Positions 26,324-36,434 are shown, counted from the first letter of the stretch. The stretch: 64,000 nucleotides of DNA from Skermanella stibiiresistens SB22 (GCF_000576635.1 NZ_AVFL01000008.1:217820-281819), one strand, 5' to 3'. A program made the numbers and translations. Notes: generated from the letters alone by a model not told the origin.

Positions 26324-27342
26324 GGATACTGATCGTCTCCGACGCCTGGCACCCCCAGGTGAACGGCGTCGTCCGCACCCTGATGACCGTCCGTGACGAG
26401 CTTCAGAAACTTGGTCACTCGGTCGAGGTGATCGGCCCTGACCGTTTCCGCACCATCCCGATGCCGAGCTATCCGGAGATCCGGCTGGCGCTCGGCGCCG
26501 GGCGGAAGCTGGAGCGGCTGATCCGCGCCCACGATCCGGGTGCCATCCACATCGCCACCGAAGGTCCCTTGGGCTTCGCCGCGCGGCGATATTGCCTGAG
26601 GAACGGCATCCCGTTCACGACCGCCTACCACACGCGGTTCCCGGAATACGTCCGCGACCGCATGCCGGTGCCGCTGGCGCTCAGCTACGCCCTGGTGCGG
26701 CGCTTCCACGCCCCGGCCGCGGCGGTCATGGTCGCCACCCAGACGATCGAGGACGCGCTCAAGGCACGGGGCTTCACCAACATCCGGCGCTGGTCGCGCG
26801 GGGTCGACACCGATCTTTTCCACCCCAGGGACAAGGCTTTCCTGTCCGATCCCCGACCGATCTCCCTCTATGTCGGCCGGGTCTCGGTGGAGAAGAACCT
26901 GGAGGCCTTCCTCAAGCTGGATCTGCCGGGAACCAAATACGTCGTCGGCGACGGCCCCCAGTTGGAGGAGTACCGGAACCGGTACCCGGCCGCCAAATTC
27001 GTCGGGGCCCGCCACGGCGAGGAACTGGCGAAGTTCTACGCGGCGGCCGACGTTTTCGTGTTTCCCTCCAGGACCGACACCTTCGGTCTCGTCCTGCTCG
27101 AAGCGCTGGCGTCCGGGGTTCCGGTCGCGGCGTTTCCCGTGCCGGGACCGCTGGACGTGATCGATGACCCGGCCGTCGGATGTCTCGACGACGACCTCGC
27201 CCACGCCATCGAGGCGGCCCTCGCGATCCCGGCGGAACCGTGCCGCGACCATGCGATGAAATGGTCGTGGCGTGCGTCCGCCGAACAATTCCTCAACAAT
27301 CTCAGGCCACTGCGGGGTTCCGACCGATTGATTCGGTCATAA
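26320..27342 (+). CDS. Glycosyltransferase family 4 (lipid glycosyltransferase-like)
   Basis: The 340-aa GT-B enzyme starts MRILIVSDAWHPQVNGVVRTL, the N-terminal signature of GT4 enzymes related to SqdX, MgtA and diglycosyl-lipid synthases. ITFTTAYHTRFPEYVRDR-like acceptor residues follow, and the donor site reads VFVFPSRTDTFGLVLLEALASGVPVAAFPVPGP, with Glu in the EALASG loop. It probably glycosylates a membrane lipid or lipid A precursor. The GTG start at 26320 overlaps the phosphatase stop (GTGA), so translation is coupled. It is followed after 78 bases by waaA. Confidence 0.85.
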   Translation: MRILIVSDAWHPQVNGVVRTLMTVRDELQKLGHSVEVIGPDRFRTIPMPSYPEIRLALGAGRKLERLIRAHDPGAIHIATEGPLGFAARRYCLRNGIPFTTAYHTRFPEYVRDRMPVPLALSYALVRRFHAPAAAVMVATQTIEDALKARGFTNIRRWSRGVDTDLFHPRDKAFLSDPRPISLYVGRVSVEKNLEAFLKLDLPGTKYVVGDGPQLEEYRNRYPAAKFVGARHGEELAKFYAAADVFVFPSRTDTFGLVLLEALASGVPVAAFPVPGPLDVIDDPAVGCLDDDLAHAIEAALAIPAEPCRDHAMKWSWRASAEQFLNNLRPLRGSDRLIRS

Positions 27343-27420
27343 ATCGAAAAGCCTTAGTGCTCTCCGACGATCGTGGTAAGGTGCCGCGCTTTTTAACGCC
27401 GGACTGGTCACCGTTCTCTG

Positions 27421-28704
27421 ATGTTGCAGACGATCTATCGCGGGCTGACGGAAATCGGCGGGCCCGCGATACGGCTGTATCTCGCCCGCCGCCGCTCAGC
27501 CGGAAAAGAAGACCCGGTTCGCGGGGCGGAGCGGCTCGGCATCGCCTCGGTCGAGCGGCCCGCCGGCCGGCTGGCGTGGTTCCACGCGGCGAGTGTCGGC
27601 GAGTCCATGTCGGTGCTGGTGCTGATCAACCGCCTGCTTGACACGCATCCCAACCTGACCGTGCTGATCACGACCGGCACCGTCACGTCCGCCGAGTTGA
27701 TGGCGCGCCGGCTACCCGAGCGGGCGATCCATCAGTATGTCCCGGTCGACAGGATGCGGTACGTGCGAGCCTTTCTGGATCACTGGCGTCCCGATCTGGC
27801 GCTGTGGATCGAATCGGAGATCTGGCCGAACATGCTGTCCGAGATCGGACGCCGGGGCATACCGGCGGCGCTGGTCAACGCGCGCATGTCGGCCGGGTCG
27901 TTCCGCAACTGGCTGCGCGTGCCGGGCTTCATCCGTCCACTGCTGTCCACCTTCAGCCTCTGCCTGGCCCAGACCGAGGTCGAGGTCGACCGGCTGCGCC
28001 GGCTGGGTGCCCGTGACGTGCGCTGTGTCGGCAATCTCAAATTCTCCGCCGAACCGCTGCCCGCGGACCCCGCCGAACTGGCGGTCCTCCGCGGCGCGTT
28101 CGGCGACCGCCCCCTGTGGCTGATGGCGAGCAGCCATCCCGGCGAGGAGGACATCGCCGCCGATGTCCACGCGGCGTTGCGCGACCGGTTGCCGGGACTG
28201 CTCACCGTCATCGTACCGCGCCACCCCCAGCGCGGCGGCGAGGTGTCCGACATGCTGGCGAGGCGGGGGCTGCCCGTGGCGCGGCGCTCGACCGGCACCC
28301 TGCCCGGCCCCGGTCACGAGGTCTATCTGGCCGACACGGTTGGCGAGCTTGGGCTGTTCTTCCGGCTGGCAGAGGTGGTCTGTGTCGGCGGTTCGCTGGT
28401 ACCGATCGGCGGGCACAACCCGGTGGAACCCGCCCAACTCGGCTGCGCGGTGATCCACGGGCCGCACATGACGAACTTCTCGGAAGTGTCGGCGCAATTG
28501 GAGGCCGCCGGGGCCGCCATCACGGTTCGGGACGGCGCGGAACTGGTCCGGGAGGTTGGCGGGTTGCTGTCGGACGAGCCCGCGCGGACACGCCTGGCCG
28601 AGGCCGCCAGCGCCGTGGCGGAACGCAACCGCCGCGTGGTCGACGCCGTCGTGGAGGCCCTGGCTCCGGCGTTGACGGCGGCGGGTATCCAACCATGCCC
28701 GTGA
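27421..28704 (+). CDS. waaA: 3-deoxy-D-manno-octulosonic acid (Kdo) transferase
   Basis: The 427-aa WaaA/KdtA adds Kdo from CMP-Kdo to the lipid IVA precursor at the cytoplasmic face. The N-terminal segment IYRGLTEIGGPAIRLYLARRR is followed by WFHAASVGESMSV, with the catalytic glutamate in ASVGE. Family blocks include ALWIESEIWPNML, NARMSAGSFRNW, SSHPGEEDIAADV, and GGSLVPIGGHNPVEPAQ for CMP-Kdo binding. The length is normal. It overlaps lpxK by 10 bases. Confidence 0.96.
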   Translation: MLQTIYRGLTEIGGPAIRLYLARRRSAGKEDPVRGAERLGIASVERPAGRLAWFHAASVGESMSVLVLINRLLDTHPNLTVLITTGTVTSAELMARRLPERAIHQYVPVDRMRYVRAFLDHWRPDLALWIESEIWPNMLSEIGRRGIPAALVNARMSAGSFRNWLRVPGFIRPLLSTFSLCLAQTEVEVDRLRRLGARDVRCVGNLKFSAEPLPADPAELAVLRGAFGDRPLWLMASSHPGEEDIAADVHAALRDRLPGLLTVIVPRHPQRGGEVSDMLARRGLPVARRSTGTLPGPGHEVYLADTVGELGLFFRLAEVVCVGGSLVPIGGHNPVEPAQLGCAVIHGPHMTNFSEVSAQLEAAGAAITVRDGAELVREVGGLLSDEPARTRLAEAASAVAERNRRVVDAVVEALAPALTAAGIQPCP

Positions 28705-29684
28705 GGACACCGGCCTATTGGTACGCCCCACCGGGATTGGCGGCGCGCCTGCTACGGCCGGCCGGCGGTCTATTCGCCGCGATCGGCAAGGTTCGCCAGG
28801 CGTCGATCACCCCGGAGCATCCCGGCGTTCCGGTGATCTGCGTCGGCAACCTCGTGGCGGGGGGCGCCGGCAAGACACCGGTGGCGCTCGCCATCGCGTC
28901 GGCCCTGACCGACCGTTCCGTCCACTTCCTCACGCGCGGCTATGGCGGGCGGGAAACCGGACCGATCCTGGTCGAGGGCGACCGCCACGACGCCGCCGCG
29001 GTGGGGGACGAGGCCCTGCTGCTGGCCCGCGCCCGCCCCACCTGGGTGGCGCGCGACCGGGTCGCCGGCGCCAAGGCGGCCGCGGCGGCGGGAGCCGAGG
29101 TCATCGTCATGGACGATGGTTTCCAGAACCCGCGGCTGGCCAAGGACCTGTCGATCCTGGTGGTCGATGGGGGCGCCGGTTTCGGCAATGGCCACGTCAT
29201 CCCGGCCGGTCCCTTGCGCGAACCCGTGGCCGACGGGCTGGCGCGGGCCGACGCCGTGGTCGTGCTCGGCCGTGATGTGTCGGGCGTCGCGGAGGCCGTC
29301 GGCGCGAAGGTGCCGGTCCTCCACGCCCGGCTGGTACCGGATCCCGCCGTGGCGGGGACGCTACGAGGCCGCCGCGTCGTCGCCTTCGCCGGCATCGGCA
29401 GGCCCGCCAAGTTCTTCGCGACGGTCGAGGAGATCGGCGCCCAGCTGGTCGGGCGGATCGCCTTCGCCGATCATCACCCCTACGCGCCCGACGAGGTCAT
29501 GCGGCTGGTCGAACACGCCGCCAGCCTCGACGCCGCCCTGGTCACGACCGCGAAGGACGCGGTCCGCCTGCCCCGGGACGCGCGGGAGATGGTCCAAACC
29601 ATACCCGTCACGGTCGCCTGGGATGATCCCAAGGCGCTCGACCGCCTGCTTACCCTTGATGTCCCGATGGTCCATGGCCACTAG
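28695..29684 (+). CDS. lpxK: Tetraacyldisaccharide 4'-kinase
   Basis: The 329-aa LpxK phosphorylates the 4' position of the lipid A disaccharide using ATP at the membrane. The P-loop is VGNLVAGGAGKTPVALAIA at about residues 51-69, and the conserved LTRGYGG and DDGFQNPRLAKDLSILVVD (metal/catalytic Asp pair) follow, then HHPYAPDE. The ATG at 28695 lies inside the waaA end; its own stop overlaps the next gene by 11 bases. The operon order waaA-lpxK-acyltransferase is common in alphaproteobacteria. Confidence 0.96.
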   Translation: MPVRTPAYWYAPPGLAARLLRPAGGLFAAIGKVRQASITPEHPGVPVICVGNLVAGGAGKTPVALAIASALTDRSVHFLTRGYGGRETGPILVEGDRHDAAAVGDEALLLARARPTWVARDRVAGAKAAAAAGAEVIVMDDGFQNPRLAKDLSILVVDGGAGFGNGHVIPAGPLREPVADGLARADAVVVLGRDVSGVAEAVGAKVPVLHARLVPDPAVAGTLRGRRVVAFAGIGRPAKFFATVEEIGAQLVGRIAFADHHPYAPDEVMRLVEHAASLDAALVTTAKDAVRLPRDAREMVQTIPVTVAWDDPKALDRLLTLDVPMVHGH

Positions 29685-30564
29685 AACGAAAAACGCGAGG
29701 CTGCGCCGGCGCTATCTGGGCTATCCGCTCGAAGCGGCGCTCCTGTACCTGACCTATGGCGTGTTCTCGGCCCTGCCGCTCGATGCCGCCTCCGCGCTCG
29801 GCGGCTGGATCGGCCGCACGGTCGGCCCACGCCTGCGGTCGTCGCGGAGCACGCTGCGAAACATCGAAAGGGCCTTGCCCGAAGAATCACCGGAACGGCA
29901 CCGGGAGATCCTGGTGGGCAGCTGGGACAATCTCGGCCGGGTCATGGCCGAGTATCCCCACCTTGAAAAGGTCTGGGAGCGGACAGAGCTGATCGGCCGG
30001 GACCTTGTCAAGGATTTGGTCGAAACCAGGAAGGCCACGCTTTTCTTCTCGGCACACATCGCCAACTGGGAACTGAACGTGATGGGGGCGAGCCGCAACG
30101 GCCTGGAGATGACCGCCGTTTATCGGCGTCCTAACAATCCCACCGCCGGCAAGCTGATCGACCGCGTCCGGGCGGTCACTGGCAGTCACTTCGTTCCGAA
30201 GGGCCGGGAGGGCGCCCGTGAGATCATCGCCACGCTGCGGAACGGCGGCAGCGTCTGCATGATGATCGACCAGAAGATGAACGACGGCATCCCCATCCCG
30301 TTTTTCGGCCGCGATGCCATGACCGCGCCGGCCATCGCGCAACTGGCCCTGCGCTTCGACTGCGCCATCATTCCAGTGATGACCGAGCGGCTGAAGGGCG
30401 CCAACTTCCGGCTGACCGTCTTCCCGCCGATCGACGTGCCCAGGACCGGCGACCGGGAAGCCGACATCCGGGCGCTGATGGTCGAGATCAACCGTATCGT
30501 GGAGAGCTGGGTACGCGCCCGGCCGGAGCAGTGGCTGTGGCTGCACAGCCGCTGGCCGGTCTGA
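29674..30564 (+). CDS. Lipid A biosynthesis lauroyl/myristoyl acyltransferase (LpxL-type)
   Basis: The 296-aa protein has a single N-terminal membrane segment (ALLYLTYGVFSALPL) and the LpxL/HtrB acyltransferase core. The HX4E catalytic motif is HIANWE, followed by VYRRPNNPTAGKLIDRVR, DQKMNDGIPIPFFGRDAMTAPA and the C-terminal WLHSRWPV. It transfers secondary acyl chains to Kdo2-lipid A at the inner membrane. The ATG at 29674 overlaps the lpxK stop. The chain length specificity cannot be told from sequence. It is the last gene of the envelope operon and is convergent with xseA across only nine bases. Confidence 0.93.
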   Translation: MATRTKNARLRRRYLGYPLEAALLYLTYGVFSALPLDAASALGGWIGRTVGPRLRSSRSTLRNIERALPEESPERHREILVGSWDNLGRVMAEYPHLEKVWERTELIGRDLVKDLVETRKATLFFSAHIANWELNVMGASRNGLEMTAVYRRPNNPTAGKLIDRVRAVTGSHFVPKGREGAREIIATLRNGGSVCMMIDQKMNDGIPIPFFGRDAMTAPAIAQLALRFDCAIIPVMTERLKGANFRLTVFPPIDVPRTGDREADIRALMVEINRIVESWVRARPEQWLWLHSRWPV

Positions 30565-30573
30565 CGTCCTCCG

Positions 30574-32184
30574 TCAGAACAGCAGGCCCTGTTTGGCCGG
30601 GTCCTGTTTCGCCGTGGCGTCGGCTTTTTTCGGCTGGCGGGGCGCCGTTTCGGCCTTCCGGACCAAGCCGCCACCGCCGACCACGGCGTCAACCTTGCCG
30701 TCTTGGAACTCCAGCGTGACCGGCAGCCCCGGCTTGGCGTCGGCGGCGGAGGTGATTCGCCGCTCGGCGTCGTCGGTGACCAGGGCGAAGCCCCGCTCCA
30801 GGATGCCCCGGTAGGAAAAGCTCTCCAGCAAGGCCGCACCCGACTTCAGACGGGTCTCGCGCTCCCCCAGCAAGCGGGAGAAACCGGCGTCCATCCGCTC
30901 GCCCAACTCGCCAAGCCGGCGCTCGCCGTCGCCGACCTTGATCCGGATCGGCAGCAGCGTCAGCCGCGGCGTCAGGCGGCCGAGGCGGCCCTGCTCCGCC
31001 GCGACGACTTGGCGCAGCGCCGCCCCCAAGGCGCGCGCCTCCGAGCGCAAACGACCATCGGCCAGCGTCATCACCTCGCGCGGGTGGCGAAGCTTGGCGC
31101 CCTGTTCCGCGACGCGGGTCCGCCGCCGCTCCAGGACGCCGGCGACCGCGATGCCCATGCGCTCGACGCGGTCGTCCAGGCGCCGGACGCTGTCCTCCAG
31201 CAAGGCCTGGGGATCGCCCAATCCGCGAGCAAAGCCGTCGACCCAGTTGCGCCGCTCCAGGATCATGCGCCCGGTCGCGGCGTGCTGCCGGCGCTGGCAG
31301 TCCATCACCAGCGCTATCAGCTCGGCCCGGACGGGAACCGCCATCTCCGCCGCGGCGGTCGGAGTCGGCGCCCGCCGGTCGGACGCGAAGTCGATCAGGG
31401 TGGTGTCGGTCTCGTGGCCAACGGCGGAGATCAGCGGGATCTCGCTGGCCGCCGCCGCGCGCACGACGATCTCCTCGTTGAAGGCCATCAGGTCCTCCAG
31501 CGAGCCGCCGCCGCGCGCCACGATGATCAGGTCGGGCCGGGGCACCCGCCCGCCCGGCGCGATGCCGTTGAAGCCCTTGATCGCGGCGGCGACCTGGGCG
31601 GCCGCCGTCTCGCCCTGGACCGCCACCGGCCAGAGCAGCACATGGCGGGGAAAGCGGTCGGCCAGCCGGTGCAGGATGTCGCGGATCACGGCGCCGGTTG
31701 GCGATGTGATGACGCCGATCACCTCGGGCAGGAATGGCAGCGGCCGCTTGCGCGACGCCTCGAACAGGCCTTCGGCGGCCAAGCGGCGCTTCCGCTCCTC
31801 CAGCAGCTTGAGCAGGGCGCCCTCGCCCGCCAGTTCCATCGTCTCGATCACGAGCTGGTATTGGGAACGGCCGGGATATGTGGTCAGCTTGCCGGTGCAA
31901 ATGACCTCCATCCCCTCCTCCGGCTGGACCGAGAGCCGGGAGACTGAGCCGCGCCAGCAGACCGATTCGATGACCGCCGTCTCGTCCTTCAGCCTGAGAT
32001 AGACGTGGCCGGAGCCATGACGCTTGGGTTGCGACACCTCGCCCCGGACGCGCACATAGCCGAACTGGTCTTCGACCGTGCGTTTCAGCGCCCGCGACAA
32101 TTCTGTCACGGTGAGTTCGGCAAGGTTGGAGCCGGGGCGGCCGGGAGCCGGGTCGCGGTCCATTAGGGGTTGGTCTTGTGTCAT
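30574..32184 (-). CDS. xseA: Exodeoxyribonuclease VII large subunit
   Basis: The 536-aa subunit of the single-strand exonuclease acts in mismatch repair and clearance of stalled DNA. The N-terminal OB fold contains SRALKRTVEDQFGYVRVRGEVSQ, and the catalytic region has VIGVITSPTGAVIRDILHRL, GRPDLIIVARGGGSLEDLMAFN and SAVGHETDTTLIDFASDRRAPTP. A long coiled-coil segment and a short C-terminal domain follow. A start six codons upstream at 32202 is also possible; neither has a good ribosome site. The 968-codon minus-strand frame across purD and this gene is a shadow. Confidence 0.95.
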   Translation of the reverse strand: MTQDQPLMDRDPAPGRPGSNLAELTVTELSRALKRTVEDQFGYVRVRGEVSQPKRHGSGHVYLRLKDETAVIESVCWRGSVSRLSVQPEEGMEVICTGKLTTYPGRSQYQLVIETMELAGEGALLKLLEERKRRLAAEGLFEASRKRPLPFLPEVIGVITSPTGAVIRDILHRLADRFPRHVLLWPVAVQGETAAAQVAAAIKGFNGIAPGGRVPRPDLIIVARGGGSLEDLMAFNEEIVVRAAAASEIPLISAVGHETDTTLIDFASDRRAPTPTAAAEMAVPVRAELIALVMDCQRRQHAATGRMILERRNWVDGFARGLGDPQALLEDSVRRLDDRVERMGIAVAGVLERRRTRVAEQGAKLRHPREVMTLADGRLRSEARALGAALRQVVAAEQGRLGRLTPRLTLLPIRIKVGDGERRLGELGERMDAGFSRLLGERETRLKSGAALLESFSYRGILERGFALVTDDAERRITSAADAKPGLPVTLEFQDGKVDAVVGGGGLVRKAETAPRQPKKADATAKQDPAKQGLLF

Positions 32185-32284
32185 GGCGTCGGCATGATAC
32201 AAGCCTTCGCCTTGGCAACAAGGTCGTATGGCCTTCGCCTTGGTGACAAGGTGCTAAAAGGACGTCGTAAGGGACAATAGGCTC

Positions 32285-33574
32285 ATGAAGGTACTGGTGG
32301 TCGGCTCGGGTGGACGCGAGCACGCGCTCTGTTGGGCGATCGCGGCGTCTCCCCTCTGCGACAAGCTCTATTGCGCGCCGGGCAACGCCGGGATCGCCCG
32401 CGATGCCGAGTGCGTCGCGATCAAGGCGGACGATCTGGACGGCATCACGCGATTCGCCACGGACAACGCGATCGACTTCGTCGTGGTCGGGCCGGAGCAG
32501 CCGCTGTGCCTGGGCTTGGTCGACCGCCTGGAGGCGGCCGGCGTCAAGGCGTTCGGCCCGACGGCGGCCGCCGCGACGCTCGAGGGCTCCAAGGGCTTCA
32601 TGAAGGACCTGTGCGCCAAATACGGCATCCCGACCGCCGCCTATGGCCGGTTCACCGACGCCGAGTCGGCGCGCGGCTTCGTCCACGAGCGCGGCGCGCC
32701 GATCGTCGTCAAGGCCGATGGTCTGGCCGCCGGCAAGGGTGTCACCATCGCCCGGACGGTGGACGAGGCTCTGGCCGCGATCGACGAGGCGATGGTCGAG
32801 GCGCGATTCGGCGACGCCGGCACCGAATTGGTGATCGAGGAGTTCTTGGCCGGCGAGGAGGCCAGCTTCTTCGCGCTGGTCGATGGCACGACCGCCCTGC
32901 CCCTGGTGTCGGCGCAGGACCACAAGACGGCGTTCGACGGCGACACGGGGCCCAACACCGGCGGCATGGGCGCCTACTCGCCGGCCCCGGTGATGACGCC
33001 GGCGCTCGAGGCCCGCGTCATGCGCGAGATCATCGACCCGACGGTGCGCGGCATGGCGGCTGAAGGGCGTCCGTTCAAGGGCGTGCTCTACGCCGGTTTG
33101 ATGATCGTGGACACCCCCGAGGGACCGTCGCCCAAGCTGCTGGAGTACAACACCCGGTTCGGCGATCCGGAAACCCAGGTGCTGATGAAGCGGATGATGT
33201 CGGACGTGCTTCCGGCGCTGCTGGCGTCGCGTGACGGCGTCCTGAAAAACTTCCAGCTGCGCTGGTACGAGGACTCGGCGCTGTGCGTCGTCATGGCGGC
33301 CAAGGGTTATCCCGGCGACTACCTGCGCCGGACCGAGATCCATGGCCTGGACGAGGCGGCGGCGCTGCCCGACGTCTCGGTCTTCCACGCCGGCACAATC
33401 CTGGCGGATGATGGCGGGATCCTGGCCGACGGCGGCCGCGTGCTGGGTGTCACGGCCATAGCGCCAACCGTGCGCGAGGCGAGGACGCTGGCCTACGAGG
33501 CGGTGGACAGGATCCAATGGCCCGACGGCTTTTGCCGCCGCGACATCGGCTGGCGCGCCATCGAGCGGAAATGA
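32285..33574 (+). CDS. purD: Phosphoribosylamine-glycine ligase
   Basis: The 429-aa GAR synthetase couples phosphoribosylamine and glycine with ATP in purine synthesis. It starts [15 protein letters not shown] (PRA-binding), has the ATP-grasp domain with [16 protein letters not shown] and the metal ligands in [14 protein letters not shown], and the substrate loop in [11 protein letters not shown]. It is divergent from xseA with a 100-base spacer and standard length. Confidence 0.97.
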   Translation: MKVLVVGSGGREHALCWAIAASPLCDKLYCAPGNAGIARDAECVAIKADDLDGITRFATDNAIDFVVVGPEQPLCLGLVDRLEAAGVKAFGPTAAAATLEGSKGFMKDLCAKYGIPTAAYGRFTDAESARGFVHERGAPIVVKADGLAAGKGVTIARTVDEALAAIDEAMVEARFGDAGTELVIEEFLAGEEASFFALVDGTTALPLVSAQDHKTAFDGDTGPNTGGMGAYSPAPVMTPALEARVMREIIDPTVRGMAAEGRPFKGVLYAGLMIVDTPEGPSPKLLEYNTRFGDPETQVLMKRMMSDVLPALLASRDGVLKNFQLRWYEDSALCVVMAAKGYPGDYLRRTEIHGLDEAAALPDVSVFHAGTILADDGGILADGGRVLGVTAIAPTVREARTLAYEAVDRIQWPDGFCRRDIGWRAIERK

Positions 33575-33690
33575 CGCCTGAGCCCCTTCCGCCATCGGGT
33601 GCGCCGGGGGCCGCCAGCCTTGATAAAGTCCTGGTCCGCGCGTAACAAGCAGCCATCGCCCCCTGGGGCACTACTTTCGGTGCCGGTCCC

Positions 33691-35328
33691 TTGACGCTCT
33701 CGATCCCGATCCGGAACGCCGCCCGCGCCCCAGGCCGGACCGCGCGGCTATCCGCCTGGGTGCTGGCTCTGGCGGTGCCCCTCGGTTTCGTGCTCCTGAA
33801 TCTGTTCATGGGTCAGGACGCCAACTGGGACCTGCGGAACTACCACTGGTACAACGCCTACAGCTATCTCAACGGGCGCTTCTTCCTCGACGTGGTGCCG
33901 GCCCAGACGCCGAGTTTCTACAATCCGACGCTGGACATCCCGTTCTTCCTGCTTGGTAACGCGCTGCCGGCGCCGGCCGCCTACGGCGTGCTGGCCTTCG
34001 TCCAGGGACTGAACTTCGTCCCGCTATTCGCCTTGGCCTATGTCATCCTACGGATCGACCGTCCAGTGACGCGGGTGTGGACGGCGGCCGCCATCGCCTT
34101 GATCGGCGTGCTCGGCGGCGGGAACGTGTCTCAGATCGGCACGACCTTCCATGACAATACAGTCAGCCTGGGCTTCCTCGGCGCCCTGGCGCTGATCGCC
34201 ATCAAGTGGGAAAGTTTGTTCGACGGCCCGCCGCGGGCGGCGCTCGGCTGGGCCTTCTCGGCGGGGCTGATGGTCGGTGCCGCCATGGGCTTCAAGCAGC
34301 CATCGGTCATCTACTGCATCGCGGTCTGCTTCGGCTTCCTGGCGGCTCCCGCCCCCTGGTCACGACGCGTCGCCCTGACGCTGGTGTGCGGCATCGGGAT
34401 CGTCGCGGCGGTCGCGGCGCTGTCCGGCCACTGGATGTGGTTCCTGTGGGAAACCCACGGCAATCCCCTGCACCCCTACTACAACAACATCTTCAAATCG
34501 CCGCTCGGCGCCATCAGCGACTACAAGGATCTCCACTACCATCCCAAGACGGCTTGGGAGCGGCTGGCCCTGCCGTTCCGCTTCAGCGCCGATCCGCTGA
34601 TCTCCGGCGAGATCTTCTTCCGCGACTACCGGATCCTGGCGCTCTACATGGCGTTGCCGGTCGCGGCCGTTGCGGGAGCGCTGTCCCGCAGGGATCGCCC
34701 GCATCCCTTCGCCGCCCCCGGAACGACCCGCTGGCTATTGACGGTCGCGGCGCTGTCCTACGCGGCCTGGGCCTGGATGTTCTGCATCTACCGCTATGCC
34801 GTGCCGATCGAGATGCTGGCCCCCCTCTGCGTCGTGCTGGCGCTTGGGCTGCTGCCGGTCAGCCGCGCTGTCTGGCTGAGCGTCGCGTGCGCCGTGCTGG
34901 CGATGTTGCAGGCGACGACGGTCTGGGGAACCTGGGGGCGCTCGGATTGGACGACGAAGGTGGTCGAATTCAACATGCCCGAGATCCCCGACCCCGACCA
35001 CACGATGGTTCTGATCGGTGGCTACCAGCCCGTCGGCCACCTGATTCCAGCGTTCCCGCCCGTGATCCCCTTCGTCAGGTTGCAGAGCAATTTCGTCCAG
35101 CCGGATTCGACCGACAACGGTTATTCGGAAGTGCTTCGGCGTAGGGTGATGGATCACCGCGGAGATTACTTTATGATCGCGACGGTTCCAGATACCGGTA
35201 TTGCGGCGGACGCGGCCGCGTTCTATGGATTGAGGCTGGATTGGGACAGCTGCCAGGTGATCCACAACAACCTGGGAGAGCCGCACAGCTTCTGCGCCGT
35301 CCGACGCCCCCCGGCGGAGCCCCGGTGA
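33691..35328 (+). CDS. Multi-pass membrane protein, GT-C glycosyltransferase-like
   Basis: The 545-aa protein has roughly ten to twelve membrane segments (for example PLGFVLLNLFM, AAIALIGVLGGG, AALSYAAWAWMFCIYRY). An early periplasmic-loop DANWDLRNYHWYNAYSYLNGRF contains the acidic residue expected of GT-C enzymes that use polyprenyl-phosphate sugars. It is not assigned to a named family by me. The start is TTG at 33691 without a strong ribosome site. It precedes a polyprenyl-phosphate glycosyltransferase-like gene, GtrA and uppP, so a role in extracytoplasmic sugar transfer is likely. Confidence 0.65.
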   Translation: MTLSIPIRNAARAPGRTARLSAWVLALAVPLGFVLLNLFMGQDANWDLRNYHWYNAYSYLNGRFFLDVVPAQTPSFYNPTLDIPFFLLGNALPAPAAYGVLAFVQGLNFVPLFALAYVILRIDRPVTRVWTAAAIALIGVLGGGNVSQIGTTFHDNTVSLGFLGALALIAIKWESLFDGPPRAALGWAFSAGLMVGAAMGFKQPSVIYCIAVCFGFLAAPAPWSRRVALTLVCGIGIVAAVAALSGHWMWFLWETHGNPLHPYYNNIFKSPLGAISDYKDLHYHPKTAWERLALPFRFSADPLISGEIFFRDYRILALYMALPVAAVAGALSRRDRPHPFAAPGTTRWLLTVAALSYAAWAWMFCIYRYAVPIEMLAPLCVVLALGLLPVSRAVWLSVACAVLAMLQATTVWGTWGRSDWTTKVVEFNMPEIPDPDHTMVLIGGYQPVGHLIPAFPPVIPFVRLQSNFVQPDSTDNGYSEVLRRRVMDHRGDYFMIATVPDTGIAADAAAFYGLRLDWDSCQVIHNNLGEPHSFCAVRRPPAEPR

Positions 35329-35351
35329 ATTACTTCGTGATCAGGTGACTT

Positions 35352-36434
35352 TTGATAGACCAATACTCCGACGCCAGCCCAGCCATCGGCACGGTCGACA
35401 AGCGAGCCGCCGCTCCCGTCGCGACGTCCAACAGCGTCACCGGCTCCAACGCGGGTGACAGCGACGCGCCAGAGTTGAGCGGGCTGGAAATCGCCGTCCT
35501 GATCCCCTGCTACAACGAGGAAGCGTCGATCACCTCGGTGATCCGCGATTTCCAGGCGGCTTTGCCGACGGCCGCCATCTATGTCTACGACAACAATTCC
35601 AAGGACCGAACAGTCGAACTGGCGCGCGAGGCCGGCGCCATCGTCAGGACGGAGCCTCTCCAGGGCAAGGGAAACGTCGTCCGCCGGATGTTCGCGGATG
35701 TCGAGGCCGACGTCTACGTCATGGTCGACGGCGACGACACCTATCACGCCGCCAGCGCCCCGGCCCTGGTGTCGAAGCTGGTCGGCCAGCATCTCGACAT
35801 GGTCAATGGCGCGCGCGTGACGGATATCGCCGCCGCCTACCGACCTGGCCACCGCTTCGGCAACATGATGCTGACCGGGATCGTAGCCAAGATCTTCGGC
35901 AACCGGGTCGCCGACATGCTGTCCGGCTACCGGGTGTTCTCGCGCCGCTTCGTCAAGAGCTTCCCCGCCTTGAGCGGCGGCTTCGAGATCGAGACGGAGC
36001 TGACGGTGCACGCGCTGGAACTGCGCATGCCGATGTCGGATGTCAGCACCCCCTACAAGGACCGCCCGCCGGGCTCGGCCAGCAAGCTTCGGACCTATTA
36101 TGACGGCTTCAGGATCCTCAAGCTGATCCTGGTACTGGTCAAGGAGGAGCGGCCGCTCCAATTCTTCAGCATCCTGGCCGGTTTCCTGGCCTTCGTCGCG
36201 ATCGTGCTCGCGTGGCCGGTGGTGGCGACCTACATGCAGACCGGCTTGGTCCCGCGCCTTCCGACGGCGGTGTTGTCGACCGGCCTGATGCTGCTGGGCT
36301 TCCTGAGCCTGACCTGCGGCCTGATCCTGGAAACGGTCACCCGCGGCCGGCGCGAGATCAAGCGGATGCAGTATCTCCGCATTCCGGCTCCCGGCATCCG
36401 CGACCCGGCGCGCGACTCGAAGGACAAGCGATGA
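35352..36434 (+). CDS. GT2 glycosyltransferase, polyprenyl-phosphate sugar synthase-like
   Basis: The 360-aa protein has an N-terminal GT-A domain with AVLIPCYNEEASITSVI, YDNNSKDRTVELAREAGA, and the metal-binding DGDDTYHA; a characteristic GYRVFSRRFVKSFP; and two C-terminal membrane segments (ILAGFLAFVAIVLAWPVV, LMLLGFLSLTCGLIL). This domain order matches DPM1/ArnC-type enzymes that charge undecaprenyl phosphate with a sugar. The first 45 residues are low complexity. The start is TTG at 35352. Its end overlaps the gtrA-like ATG by four bases. Confidence 0.85.
   Translation: MIDQYSDASPAIGTVDKRAAAPVATSNSVTGSNAGDSDAPELSGLEIAVLIPCYNEEASITSVIRDFQAALPTAAIYVYDNNSKDRTVELAREAGAIVRTEPLQGKGNVVRRMFADVEADVYVMVDGDDTYHAASAPALVSKLVGQHLDMVNGARVTDIAAAYRPGHRFGNMMLTGIVAKIFGNRVADMLSGYRVFSRRFVKSFPALSGGFEIETELTVHALELRMPMSDVSTPYKDRPPGSASKLRTYYDGFRILKLILVLVKEERPLQFFSILAGFLAFVAIVLAWPVVATYMQTGLVPRLPTAVLSTGLMLLGFLSLTCGLILETVTRGRREIKRMQYLRIPAPGIRDPARDSKDKR

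Noticed and set aside
30689..33595. 968-codon minus-strand frame across purD and part of xseA
   Set aside because: It spans two well supported genes on both strands and has low-complexity Arg/Gly/Ala content; it is a shadow of purD and of xseA in another frame.
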